A DNA stretch of 64,000 nucleotides, taken from Bifidobacterium sp. ESL0769. GTDB lineage: Bacteria > Actinomycetota > Actinomycetes > Actinomycetales > Bifidobacteriaceae. Each line of letters starts with the position of its first letter. Within the stretch, counting starts at the first letter, position 1. The notes beneath the pieces are model-generated. The model had not been told where the DNA came from, searched no databases, and was given only the letters and a program-made list of their open reading frames with translations. A program made the position numbers and the translations under genes. Where the stretch lies: positions 1,612,001 to 1,676,000 of the forward strand of contig NZ_CP113918.1 in the NCBI RefSeq assembly GCF_029395495.1, given 5' to 3'. Below, one piece after another: positions 8,722 to 16,923 of the stretch.

Positions 8722-9954
8722 ATGACGAATCCGAAATACGAGCTGGGCACCGTGGCCAACCGTACGTTTATGGCCAACGAAACTTACGAACTGCTGAACT
8801 TCGGCAAGGGCTTTCCCGTACCACAAGGAGGTTCAGGATGGCTTGACGACGAAGGCCGCATCGATCCGTCGCACGGCGTACAGACCTGGATCACCGGACG
8901 CATGACGCATGTCTACTCCATCGCCGCAATGCTGGGCTATCCCGGGGCCGTTGCGCTGGTGGACGCCGGACTTAAGGGCTTGACCGGCATCCTGCACGAC
9001 GACGAGAATGGCGGCTGGTATCCCTCAATCCAGGCTAACGGCACACCCGAAGAAGGCAAGACCTGCTATCCGCACGCTTTTGTCATCCTATCGGCGTCCT
9101 CGGCCCTGCTTGCGGGACGTCCCGGCGCGAAGGAACTACTAGACGAAGTCCTCAAAATCTACGACGAATATTTCTGGGATGACGAAGCAGGACTCGTCGT
9201 AGACACTTGGGATTCCACGTTCAGCAAGCTCGACGACTACCGTGGCGTCAACGCCAACATGCACACCACCGAGGCCTTCCTCGCCGTCGCCGACGCCACC
9301 GGCGACAACAAGTACCGTGTGCGCGCCGGCCGCATCATCGACCACGTCGTGGGTTGGGCGGAGAACAACCACTGGCGTATCCCGGAACATTTCGGCCCTG
9401 ATTGGTCGATCAACCTCGAATACAACACCGACAAGAAGGACGACCAGTTCAAGCCTTACGGCGCCACCCCGGGCCACGGCATCGAATGGGCGCGTCTGAT
9501 TACGCAGTGGGCGCTGAGCTCCTTTGCCAACCGCGCCGGAGCCAAACCGTATATCGATGCCGCCGAACACCTATTCAACCAAGCAGTCGCTGACGGTTGG
9601 AACCGAAACGGCACGGTTGGCATGGCCTACACCGTCGATTGGAACGGCGAACCGGTGGTCACCGACCGCATGCATTGGACGCTGGCCGAGTCGCTCAACA
9701 CCTCTTCAACGCTTTACAAGGTCACTGACAAGGAAGAATATCTCGATTGGTATGCGACCTTCGCCCAGTATGTCGACGAACATCTGATCGACCACGAAAA
9801 GGGCAGCTGGTTCCACCAACTCGACCAGAGCAACCACGTCATCGGCACGGTATGGCCGGGCAAATCCGACGTCTATCATGCCTTCCAGTCCACGCTGGTG
9901 CCTTTCCTCGACCCGTCAGTCTCGATCGCCACGGCAGTGAAGAACGCAAAGTAA
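8722..9954 (+). CDS. AGE-family sugar epimerase/isomerase, probable mannose isomerase
   Basis: A 410-residue (alpha/alpha)6-barrel protein of the N-acylglucosamine 2-epimerase family. Conserved His-containing segments are visible: ANMHTTEAFLA, ATPGHGIEWARL and DVYHAFQSTLVPF. In this family, members close to YihS interconvert mannose and fructose. The neighbours (GH125 mannosidase and fructokinase) favour mannose isomerase (EC 5.3.1.7) over an N-acylglucosamine epimerase, because together they give mannoside, mannose, fructose, fructose 6-phosphate. The ATG at 8722 has GAAAGGA 6 bases upstream. It is the last gene of the locus, before a hairpin. Confidence 0.82.
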   Translation: MTNPKYELGTVANRTFMANETYELLNFGKGFPVPQGGSGWLDDEGRIDPSHGVQTWITGRMTHVYSIAAMLGYPGAVALVDAGLKGLTGILHDDENGGWYPSIQANGTPEEGKTCYPHAFVILSASSALLAGRPGAKELLDEVLKIYDEYFWDDEAGLVVDTWDSTFSKLDDYRGVNANMHTTEAFLAVADATGDNKYRVRAGRIIDHVVGWAENNHWRIPEHFGPDWSINLEYNTDKKDDQFKPYGATPGHGIEWARLITQWALSSFANRAGAKPYIDAAEHLFNQAVADGWNRNGTVGMAYTVDWNGEPVVTDRMHWTLAESLNTSSTLYKVTDKEEYLDWYATFAQYVDEHLIDHEKGSWFHQLDQSNHVIGTVWPGKSDVYHAFQSTLVPFLDPSVSIATAVKNAK

Positions 9955-9977
9955 GGCGACTAAGGCCATAAAACGTC

Positions 9978-10034
9978 AGACGAGCATGCAGCACGGCGCA
10001 ATCGCTGCTACCGATGCTGTGTGCCCGTCTTTTA
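9978..10034 (+). terminator. Terminator of the mannose locus
   Basis: An imperfect stem starting AGACGAGCATGCAGCA pairs with a later arm ending in CCGTCT, followed by TTTTAT. It lies about 25 bases after the isomerase stop codon and before ssrA. Confidence 0.55.
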
Positions 10035-10153
10035 TACATGCGGAAACCACAGCATTATGCTTACGGAGCATGCCGTAACAAGCGTCCATATGATGTATTA
10101 TTCTAAAGTATTCCGGCACAAACCGGGCTTGATAATTTGATAATTCAAAATTT

Positions 10154-10545
10154 GGGGATGATCGGTTTCGACGGTGACCTGTTCGTCGCAGGGAAGCGTG
10201 CCGAGAATGTGGAGTCCACTCGAGATGACCTCCACGAAACAACAAGTGCTAAATCTAATCGCACTGAGTTCGCTCTCGCTGCCTGAGCTTCGCGCCAGGA
10301 TTAACCAGTGAGCAGCTGCTCCGTCCACTCCTTCTCGTCTTCGGGAGGATGTTGGGCGTCATTAGAGGACTTGCTTGAGCCATTGAACCACAGGGTGACT
10401 CAGGGACTTTAACTGTAGATATGCTCGCCATCCATTGTCCGCGACACGGATGGGGGCAGAAAAACCGCCAAAAGGCCAGCGGACTACGCACGTAGAAGAC
10501 TGAGGGTTCGGTTACCGGACCGGGGTTCAATTCCCCGCATCTCCA
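10154..10545 (+). ncRNA. ssrA: Transfer-messenger RNA (tmRNA)
   Basis: The RNA rescues stalled ribosomes with SmpB by adding a degradation tag. The 5' end GGGGATG pairs with CATCTCC at the 3' end to make the tRNA-like acceptor, and a T-arm GGTTCAATTCC is present; the discriminator A is at 10545 and CCA is not encoded. The internal reading frame at 10248-10286 encodes AKSNRTEFALAA and a stop, the tag known for bifidobacteria. A GATAAT box lies about 10 bases upstream as a likely -10 element. The 3' end of ssrA is a common site for island integration, and the next 4 kb is AT-rich. Confidence 0.97.
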
Positions 10546-10552
10546 CTCACAC

Positions 10553-10589
10553 AACGCCGCCAGGGTTCGCCTTGGCGGCGTTTTTGTTT
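10553..10589 (+). terminator. ssrA terminator
   Basis: Perfect 10-base stem AACGCCGCCA / TGGCGGCGTT with a short loop, followed by TTTTTGTTT: a classical Rho-independent terminator 7 bases after the tmRNA end. Confidence 0.88.
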
Positions 10590-10788
10590 GGTGTTGTAAG
10601 CAATTCCCATTAAAGAGAAACTCAGCAAAGCGGTTTAAAACAAACCTAAAGCTATTAGACAAATGCGATGGCTGAATTGCGTTTTAGGTTATGAGAATAT
10701 ACGATTCATTCTGTTTGTCAGTCAAATGTCTTTATCAGCCAAAATTATCATGTGCTGTTTGACATCACACATTTTATATTATTGTCTT

Positions 10789-11700
10789 TTAAAAACAGTT
10801 CAGATAAAATGGGAAGCTCAAATCATAGCGCTCCGACAGAGGATGGTCAATCATTTCTTCAACCCGCTCCTTCCAGTTGATTTTGACAGTACCTATTGGA
10901 CAAAAAGTAGCAATTTCCCTTCCTATAGATGTTAGAGGATGGAAAGAAACGAACCCCGCCAAAGCCGAATATTCGTTGTCAATATGAATCTTCTTACCTT
11001 TGGCAACAAGAATATCCCTGCCATCGCGAGGTATCTTACAATTCTCGTGAATCGACGACGCAGTTACGCCCATTTCCTCAAGTCGAACCAGCAACTCACG
11101 AGAGAACACCTCAGAATCTTGGGGTTCCACAAAACAAATATGCTCTTCATCCTCTGGAATTGCCTCGAGAACAAAACTATAAGAAAAGAAAAGCATTAGC
11201 ACATCGGCGTCTCCTCTTGAAAGAGAATCAATCACATCAAGAGTGCGTTTCGACAACAATCCCGGACTTTTCAATTCACCGTTCAGGATCTTAGACATCA
11301 ACAATTGTTTCTCATCGTCATTAGTTCGTTTTGCTATCTCTCTGAATTTCTCTAACCAATCCAACTCCACATCATCCGGATTATGCCAGTTTTCATATCC
11401 GTTTGCTATTTGAGTAGCACCATTAAGAATCTTAGCTACATTTTCTTGACCATGAACTGATTCCAAATACCCGCACCAAAGCACGTTCTTCATTCCCTCA
11501 GGCATATCAGTCGCATAAAGCTCTTTGTAAGCTTTTCGTTCTGCCTTCAAATCACGTCTTCCCACATGTGCAGGATCACCAATTCCTAAAAGATGCGACA
11601 ACCGCACAAATGCTTTTGACAAGTAATTGATGCCTTTGCTTGTACTCTCTATAGCTTGTCCAACAGCTTTCGCCTGTCCCCCCAGGTGACAACGTTTCAC
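10789..11700 (-). CDS. DUF2806-type protein of unknown function (possible frameshift at the start)
   Basis: A 303-residue protein if read from the GTG at 11700. The middle part (DWLEKFREIAKRTND, then LLMSKILNGELKSPGLLSKR, then TLDVIDSL) is the hallmark of the DUF2806 family, proteins of unknown function found in accessory regions. No membrane segment or catalytic motif is evident. The start is odd: no ribosome site precedes the GTG, while an ATG at 11704 in the next frame opens with MSETLSPGG and would join this frame if the run of six G (C on the plus strand, 11678-11683) were one base shorter. It is AT-rich like its neighbours. Function unknown; a defence role is only a guess from location. 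Confidence 0.75.
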   Translation of the reverse strand: MKRCHLGGQAKAVGQAIESTSKGINYLSKAFVRLSHLLGIGDPAHVGRRDLKAERKAYKELYATDMPEGMKNVLWCGYLESVHGQENVAKILNGATQIANGYENWHNPDDVELDWLEKFREIAKRTNDDEKQLLMSKILNGELKSPGLLSKRTLDVIDSLSRGDADVLMLFFSYSFVLEAIPEDEEHICFVEPQDSEVFSRELLVRLEEMGVTASSIHENCKIPRDGRDILVAKGKKIHIDNEYSALAGFVSFHPLTSIGREIATFCPIGTVKINWKERVEEMIDHPLSERYDLSFPFYLNCF

Positions 11701-11922
11701 TCATACGCTAAATCATATTCTTTACAAAAAGAAAATCCAAAACTTCAACTATGGATAAATCCGATTATCGAATATGCAATTGCTTTTCAAATAATCAACA
11801 TAAATTGAAACCTCAGCCAAAACTTTCCAATACTCTAGCAATTAGTCTCACGACCATTTTCCAAGAGCCTTGAGTGGTACACTTCATTCCAAAATCCTTA
11901 AAGCTTCCAGCAGCGGGAAATG

Positions 11923-12480
11923 TTAATCCAGTGTTATAGGTTCGAAAAGATAAGGCTTATCCTCAAATGATTCTGGCTTAAATTTGAGCATCCAAATATG
12001 ATATTCGGGAAGTTCTTGATCCTGACCCATGTCTTTAAACCCGTATGACGAGAATAAAGAGACACTTGCGGCATTACCAGGATTTATTTGAGTAACAACC
12101 TTGGGAGTGCGATTATTATTTGCTGCGTCATCTTTCAGACAATGCAGTGTCTGATCCAGCATCAGATACCCGACGCCCTTGCCTCTTACAATGTTGTTCC
12201 GGGCTATAAACGAAATGGCATACATGCCTTCCGTCTTTTCAGTAGTCTCACGAACGACACCGAATTCAGAGAACGCGTAAATAGTACTTTCTCCTTCGAC
12301 TTTCAGCACCATACGGTCAATACTGTCGTCCTTTTTCAAGTGCCGGACATTCAAGTCCCGTATATACCGTTGCACGTCCATTTCCCACTCTGGAGAATTA
12401 GACGTGCAACATTGAAAACCACGAAGTGCCCTCTGATCGTCAGAAGAACACTCATGACCACTGAGCATGAGGATTTTCAT
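11923..12480 (-). CDS. GNAT-family N-acetyltransferase
   Basis: A 185-residue acetyltransferase. The acetyl-CoA binding motif A is seen as RGKGVGYLMLDQTLHCL, followed by a typical C-terminal TQINPGNAASVSLFSSYGF. The open frame extends 23 codons further up, but the ATG at 12480 is the likely start because it overlaps the stop of a 52-residue gene (ATGA), giving translational coupling. Substrate unknown. A GNAT enzyme coupled to a small upstream gene inside an island is reminiscent of GNAT toxin-antitoxin pairs, but the small partner is not a ribbon-helix-helix protein that I recognise, so a modification enzyme with a cofactor protein is equally possible. Confidence 0.8.
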   Translation of the reverse strand: MKILMLSGHECSSDDQRALRGFQCCTSNSPEWEMDVQRYIRDLNVRHLKKDDSIDRMVLKVEGESTIYAFSEFGVVRETTEKTEGMYAISFIARNNIVRGKGVGYLMLDQTLHCLKDDAANNNRTPKVVTQINPGNAASVSLFSSYGFKDMGQDQELPEYHIWMLKFKPESFEDKPYLFEPITLD

Positions 12481-12635
12481 CGTGCCAAAGGCTTGTCTTT
12501 TTTGTCCTGTACGCCGAGCTGTCGTGCCGCTTTGCTCAGCGAAGACCATTTGGCATCAACCATGTCACGCGGTTTTCCATCAGTCGGCGGCGTATAAACT
12601 TTCATACGTCTTGCAACGGTTACTGTCTTTGCCAT
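12477..12635 (-). CDS. Small basic protein (52 aa) coupled to the GNAT gene
   Basis: An ATG at 12635 preceded by GGAGG (9-base spacing) opens a 52-residue frame beginning MAKTVTVARRMKVYTPP and ending KKDKPLAR, with the stop overlapping the GNAT start by four bases (ATGA). The protein is rich in Lys and Arg, with a central segment WSSLSKAARQLGV that could be a short helix. I do not recognise it. The strong ribosome site and the overlap support real translation. Possible roles are an antitoxin, a nucleic-acid-binding partner or a substrate of the acetyltransferase. Confidence 0.7.
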   Translation of the reverse strand: MAKTVTVARRMKVYTPPTDGKPRDMVDAKWSSLSKAARQLGVQDKKDKPLAR

Positions 12636-12929
12636 TATCATTTCGCCTCCGCTTTCTGTAAACAGTTATATATATTATTCTCAATAGTCTTCATATCGTA
12701 TCACGAAGATAGTGAAATAACTTGATTTTCAATTTTTGACACGACTATTTAGCTTCTTTCACCCAACCTAGAAGCCGTTATCTTTTATAACAGGGCATGC
12801 AAACATCGTTTGAAAATTCTCAAAAAGAGAACATATGAATAAAATGAGACAAATCTTATTTATGTTAATGAGTTAGATCCTAAAAACACATTGACAACGA
12901 TATAAAATTACTTCTCCTCAAAGACCATC

Positions 12930-14051
12930 TCAATGTATAAGTTCACCAACCGCATGTAGCTCTAACGGATTGTCCATTCGTAGTCCGGATCGACTCTCAA
13001 TCTTTCCATGCGCAACAACGGTAACACGATCTTTCATCCACCTAAGCGCTATATTGCGTTGATCGGCATCTACTTTTACCCTGACAATAGATGAACGACC
13101 ATTATAGTCACATTGAATAAAAATATCTCCAGTAAGATCCCCCTCCGGGAACATCATACCTACTAAAATTCCAGAGATATTATTGGAAGTCGGATGCCTC
13201 CAACTTTTAAGTGCTTGTCTTGTATGATCCAAGAAATTAATAACTTCCGACGAACTTTCAAAACTTACACTTTTAGCATTCTTCGGGGCAGAATAGCTTT
13301 CACTCCATTTAAACTCTATATCTATATCGGGGCGCTCCGGGGTAGACAAGAAATTGACAGTAGATTGAATAAGCTGGGTACTGACTCCTGCATATACCAT
13401 ATCTGTCAATTGATTGCTATTCGGTTCAGTTGAATGTTGAACTGTATCGTATAGAATCGCCAGTGCACTGTTAAGAGTCCGAGTCATTTTTCTATTATCC
13501 GGTTCAACAAAATCCATTCCTGTTTCTAATTTTTCCAGTAGCTCCTCTTCGTCTGTATCTAATTTGGGTGTTCTCAGCTCAACAAAAACAGGAATAATGT
13601 ACGAACCATGCTCAGTCTGCCCCACTCGAACATCAGTGAGTTCTTCCCTTACACTCTTTGGATAAGATCCATGAATATCAGCCTTTTTCTTATTCGCTGT
13701 GACCCCAACATACTTCAATGATTTCGTTGCAAGATTTGCAAGTGCCTGAGCTTCATCTAAAGAAATAGTCGCACCACTTTCATCAGACGAAATAGCACGA
13801 AAACGTATTTCGTCATACGATGATACAGATAAAGATAACGCAGTATTTAATTTAGAAGTGGGTATGCCATCGCCCTTAGCAATCCTCTGCAGAATTCCTT
13901 CATATTCATAAGACGCTGTCTCAAGTTTAGAGGGAATCCCTACCAAACTTTCATTCTTTTGCCACAATGTGCCAAAATCACCATTCCGCACAGGGTTCCA
14001 ATTTTTTTCTTTTAAGTAAGCATTAAGCCTATCGACAAGTTTAGTAGTCAT
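12930..14051 (-). CDS. Unrecognised 373-residue protein paired with DUF4365 protein
   Basis: I do not recognise this protein. It has no signal peptide or membrane segment. The first half is acidic and helical in appearance, with NLATKSLKYVGV near residue 110 and ELLEKLETGMDF near residue 170; the last 90 residues read as beta strands (GILVGMMFPEGDLTGDIFI, then RSSIVRVKVDADQRNIALR, then VTVVAHGKIES), like a small barrel or nucleic-acid-binding domain. The start is firm: the ATG is four bases after the stop of the DUF4365 gene, whose last codons contain AGGAGGTGA as its ribosome site. Such coupling suggests the two proteins act together, perhaps in phage defence. Confidence 0.72.
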   Translation of the reverse strand: MTTKLVDRLNAYLKEKNWNPVRNGDFGTLWQKNESLVGIPSKLETASYEYEGILQRIAKGDGIPTSKLNTALSLSVSSYDEIRFRAISSDESGATISLDEAQALANLATKSLKYVGVTANKKKADIHGSYPKSVREELTDVRVGQTEHGSYIIPVFVELRTPKLDTDEEELLEKLETGMDFVEPDNRKMTRTLNSALAILYDTVQHSTEPNSNQLTDMVYAGVSTQLIQSTVNFLSTPERPDIDIEFKWSESYSAPKNAKSVSFESSSEVINFLDHTRQALKSWRHPTSNNISGILVGMMFPEGDLTGDIFIQCDYNGRSSIVRVKVDADQRNIALRWMKDRVTVVAHGKIESRSGLRMDNPLELHAVGELIH

Positions 14052-14055
14052 GAGT

Positions 14056-14556
14056 TCACCTCCTTTGATTAGCTTCCGAAATTGTATTTGGATACTTACT
14101 CTGTATCAAGTAGGTTTCCCAGCTCCTAACCGCATCTTCATTCAGTCTATTCGTTTTAGGGATATGTACAGTGTCTGGAATATTTTCTAAATCGAGACGT
14201 AACCAATATCCTTGCGTCTTTCTTAAAAGGCTACCTTCGTCTGTAATGTCAAACAAATCATCTTCGTCAGGAATGACAACTACCACAAAAATCGGAGGAT
14301 ACTCATTTTCTTTCCATTTTATTTTCCACTGATTTTCAATCGGATATGAGAGGAAGTTCCCATTTGATATCCATTGGGGAACCGTTGTGCATTTCACTTG
14401 GACACGCTGCTGAGCAAAAGGATATTCCACATTGATATCTATTGCATTGACATCTTGGCCTTGTTTGTCAGATGAATAACCAGCCGATGAACAAATCAAT
14501 CGCATATATTGTTCACCGATACTGCCTGTCCTTGCAGTTCCGGTTAAATTTTCCAT
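14056..14556 (-). CDS. DUF4365-like protein, probable PD-(D/E)XK nuclease fold
   Basis: A 166-residue protein. The N-terminal TGSIGEQYMRLICSSAGY, then DVNAIDINVEY and RVQVKCT follow the DUF4365 layout, in which D...QxK resembles the active site of PD-(D/E)XK endonucleases. A full three-residue site cannot be confirmed by eye. The gene begins the two-gene operon with the 373-residue protein and its end carries that gene's ribosome site. A TATAAAT sequence lies about 9 bases before the ATG and no ribosome site is visible, so its own message may be leaderless or nearly so. Composition is AT-rich. Confidence 0.7.
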   Translation of the reverse strand: MENLTGTARTGSIGEQYMRLICSSAGYSSDKQGQDVNAIDINVEYPFAQQRVQVKCTTVPQWISNGNFLSYPIENQWKIKWKENEYPPIFVVVVIPDEDDLFDITDEGSLLRKTQGYWLRLDLENIPDTVHIPKTNRLNEDAVRSWETYLIQSKYPNTISEANQRR

Positions 14557-14881
14557 AATAAATATTTATACTCTTTCCAAAAAAACGAAGCAAATCAACA
14601 TCAAAAATCTGCCAAACTATCTGAGTATTTTAAAGAGTCGGGTACTTCTCAAAGACAAATCACATTTTTCTAAACCTATTGATATCTACTTAATAGTTCT
14701 CTGAGCATCTTTAAAAATCATTAGAGATTAAATAACTTCTTTCCTTTAATTTTTATAAGATTAAATCAATTTCAGACATAAATCCTCTCAGGAAGAGTTG
14801 TGAAGAAGTTTAAAAATCAATGTTTTCGGAGAATGCACAAGACTCATCTTCAAATAGTCATCTCGCGCTAGACTGTGAACC
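14557..14881. other. Intergenic region between the island and dtd
   Basis: About 325 bases, strongly AT-rich in the left two thirds, with divergent promoters expected: one for the DUF4365 operon at the left and one for dtd at the right, where a TAGACT -10 box is placed 7 bases before the dtd ATG. No gene, repeat or RNA is evident in the rest. Confidence 0.5.
14869..14874 (+). promoter_or_regulatory. -10 box of dtd, likely leaderless transcript
   Basis: TAGACT ends 7 bases before the dtd ATG, so transcription would begin at or next to the start codon; no ribosome binding site exists. Leaderless messages are common in actinobacteria. Confidence 0.5.
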
Positions 14882-15367
14882 ATGAGAATCGTTTTGCAGA
14901 AAGTCAGTAAAGCCGATATCGACGTCGTCGACGAAATCAGCGGAGAAATCGACACCATATTCGAACCACAGCATATCGGCATCGGATATGTCTTGCTCGT
15001 CGGAGTCAGCGACGAGGACGGACAGGAACAGATCGATTGGCTGGCACGGAAAATCAGCAAACTGCGCGTCTTCGAGGACGAGAACGGAAAAATGAATCTT
15101 TCGTTGGCCCAGGTCGGTGGCGAAATCCTGTCGGTTTCACAGTTCACGCTGTTCGGCGATGTTCGAAAGGGCAACCGGCCAAGCTTCATCAATGCCGGTG
15201 AACCCGAACACGCCAAGCGCATCTGGCTTCAATTCAACGAGGCCCTACGAGCCGAAGGCGTCAACGTGAAAGAGGGCCGTTTCGGCTCGCATATGCGCGT
15301 AAGCCTGACCAACGACGGCCCGGTAACTATCCTCTTCGACACCGACGAGCTGATGGCCAAACACTGA
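14882..15367 (+). CDS. dtd: D-aminoacyl-tRNA deacylase
   Basis: A 161-residue cytoplasmic proofreading enzyme that hydrolyses D-aminoacyl-tRNA and mischarged glycyl-tRNA(Ala). The two signature motifs are intact: SQFTLFGDVRKGNRPSF and the Gly-cisPro motif in NDGPVTI near the C-terminus. Length is slightly above the usual 145-150 residues because of an extra stretch DVVDEISGEIDTIFE at the N-terminus. It stands alone, at the right border of the AT-rich island, convergent with the dcw operon. Confidence 0.94.
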   Translation: MRIVLQKVSKADIDVVDEISGEIDTIFEPQHIGIGYVLLVGVSDEDGQEQIDWLARKISKLRVFEDENGKMNLSLAQVGGEILSVSQFTLFGDVRKGNRPSFINAGEPEHAKRIWLQFNEALRAEGVNVKEGRFGSHMRVSLTNDGPVTILFDTDELMAKH

Positions 15368-15404
15368 TTTTCCCAGCGTAAGGCAAAGTCCGAGCAAAAT
15401 CGGG

Positions 15405-15447
15405 AGACGCAAAGCAAAACATTGATTTCCTTCGCGTCTTCGTTTTT
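15405..15447 (+). terminator. Terminator between dtd and ftsQ
   Basis: Stem AGACGCAAAG / CTTCGCGTCT (one mismatch) followed by TCGTTTTT. It ends dtd on the plus strand and may act on the convergent ftsQ transcript too. Confidence 0.6.
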
Positions 15448-15474
15448 GCACATCAGCTATGTGCCAGCGTTCAC

Positions 15475-16923
15475 TTATTTGATGATCGGGCGCAGCGGAG
15501 CGGAAACGTCGACCTGATGCTTGTCGCCGATCTTGGTGGGGTCGTTGATGATCTTGTCGACCACGGCCTTCTTGAGCTTCATGTCGGAGGCGTCGCCCCA
15601 GACGATGACGCGCTGGCCGCCGTTGAGCTCCGTGGTAATCGAATCCTGCGTTTTTGCGGTGACCTTGGTGATGGAGCCGCGCATATTGTGCGGAAGGAGG
15701 TTCAGGATCTTCAACGCCTGCTGGACGGAACGGTCGCGAAGGCTCGCCTCCACATTGCCGACTTCGATGACCGGGATGCCCTTGGTGGAAACGTCGCCGA
15801 CCTTGTTGAGCACGCGGCCATAGCCGTCGACGGCGGTTTCGCTGCCGTCAGGCGTCTTAAGCATGGCAGCCGGCTCTTGCGCGGTGATACTGACTTTCAG
15901 CCCTTTAGGATATATTTTCTCGACCTTGGCCATCGAAACACCGGGAATGTCCTTCAGCTCCTGCTCGACGTCCCCGCCCGAAACCAGCAGCAGCGATTTG
16001 CCGGCCTGTTTATCAGCGATGGAAACGATTCGGGATTTGCTGACCCACTGATTCTCGCCGGATACGGAAATCTGATGCGGGTCAAGCAGAAAGACCGGCG
16101 AAAAGAAGAGCACCCACCCAAGCGCCGCCAAAAGCGCCACGACAGCGAGAGCTGCCAAGACCTTGGTCGCCGTCTTCCACGCGCTGATCCGCCGACGTTC
16201 CTTCAGACGCGCATTGAAATCGATGACCTTGGGACGGGCCGCGACGCCCAACGGACTGGAGGTCTGGCTCAAGGTCTCCCCCACCAGATCCTCATTTTTG
16301 AGCGCTCTGGCATCGACGAAGCCCCCGGGAGAACTCTTGGTAGGCCCACCGAGTGAGGAAGCCGAACGCGGCGAGCGCGCAGTCTGGGGCTTCGCACCCC
16401 GGTCGGCATCGGTCAGCGGCTCATCGATGCCGTATTTCGGTTTGGCGGCTTGGCGGCGATGGAAAAAACCGACGGCTTTTTTATTGCGTGATTTTGGAGA
16501 ATGAGAGGATCGAACGGTTTGGTTGGACTGGCTTGATTGAACTGTTTTATCGAATCGACCAGAGCGTCCGCTATCCGACGCAGTTTTCGAAACGGCAACC
16601 CTGCGGCTGCTGCGACGCGGATTTATCGTCGTGTCATCGCCAGCAGTTGAACCAGAGACCACGGAACGCGCCTGACGCCCGGAACCGCTTTCGGAACCTC
16701 TCCTCGACCGGTCAACAGATGTTCGCCCGTTCTCGCCGTAACGAAAATCCGAATTCCCTGATTTTCTACGCTTTCCGGTAGCTACACCGAAATCGTTGAC
16801 CATCTCTTCGTCGTCAGAAGCCGAAAACCTCCGCGGCGACGAAGCAGTGCCACGGCCATTACGTCCACGACGACGCGAACCGCTTTTGCCCCCGCTTCCG
16901 CTGGTTACACGGCGGCCGGCCAT
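15475..16923 (-). CDS. ftsQ: Cell division protein FtsQ
   Basis: Single-pass membrane protein of the divisome that links FtsL/FtsB-type proteins to FtsWI. About 250 cytoplasmic residues, rich in Arg, Ser and Gly, precede one membrane segment (VLAALAVVALLAALGWVLFF). The POTRA domain follows (ISVSGENQWVSKSRIVSIAD...GVSMAKVEKIYPKGLKVSI) and then the FtsQ beta domain. The 482-residue length is due to the long disordered N-terminus, which is typical of actinobacteria but long even so. Its ATG overlaps the murC stop (TGATG). Last gene of the dcw operon. Confidence 0.93.
   Translation of the reverse strand: MAGRRVTSGSGGKSGSRRRGRNGRGTASSPRRFSASDDEEMVNDFGVATGKRRKSGNSDFRYGENGRTSVDRSRRGSESGSGRQARSVVSGSTAGDDTTINPRRSSRRVAVSKTASDSGRSGRFDKTVQSSQSNQTVRSSHSPKSRNKKAVGFFHRRQAAKPKYGIDEPLTDADRGAKPQTARSPRSASSLGGPTKSSPGGFVDARALKNEDLVGETLSQTSSPLGVAARPKVIDFNARLKERRRISAWKTATKVLAALAVVALLAALGWVLFFSPVFLLDPHQISVSGENQWVSKSRIVSIADKQAGKSLLLVSGGDVEQELKDIPGVSMAKVEKIYPKGLKVSITAQEPAAMLKTPDGSETAVDGYGRVLNKVGDVSTKGIPVIEVGNVEASLRDRSVQQALKILNLLPHNMRGSITKVTAKTQDSITTELNGGQRVIVWGDASDMKLKKAVVDKIINDPTKIGDKHQVDVSAPLRPIIK

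Larger units (their letters stand above)
10590..14860. mobile_element. AT-rich accessory island between ssrA and dtd
   Basis: The base composition falls clearly between ssrA and dtd, codon use shifts to A/T-ending codons, and all genes here (DUF2806 type, GNAT with a small partner, DUF4365 pair) are accessory-type genes on the minus strand. Both flanks return to GC-rich housekeeping genes. I found no integrase, transposase or copy of the ssrA 3' end at the far side, so the mode of entry is unknown; the left boundary next to tmRNA is suggestive. The extent is approximate. Confidence 0.6.

Noticed and set aside
10255..10662. Minus-strand open frame over ssrA
   Set aside because: Lies across the tmRNA and its terminator; the tmRNA structure and tag frame explain the sequence.
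12777..12791. Inverted repeat GTTAT-N5-ATAAC as a further ROK operator
   Set aside because: It lies in the AT-rich island away from sugar genes, and short AT-rich inverted repeats are expected there by chance.
14557..14881. Copy of the tmRNA 3' end as an island attachment site
   Set aside because: I looked for GGTTCAATTCCCC or CGCATCTCCA on the far side of the island and saw no copy.
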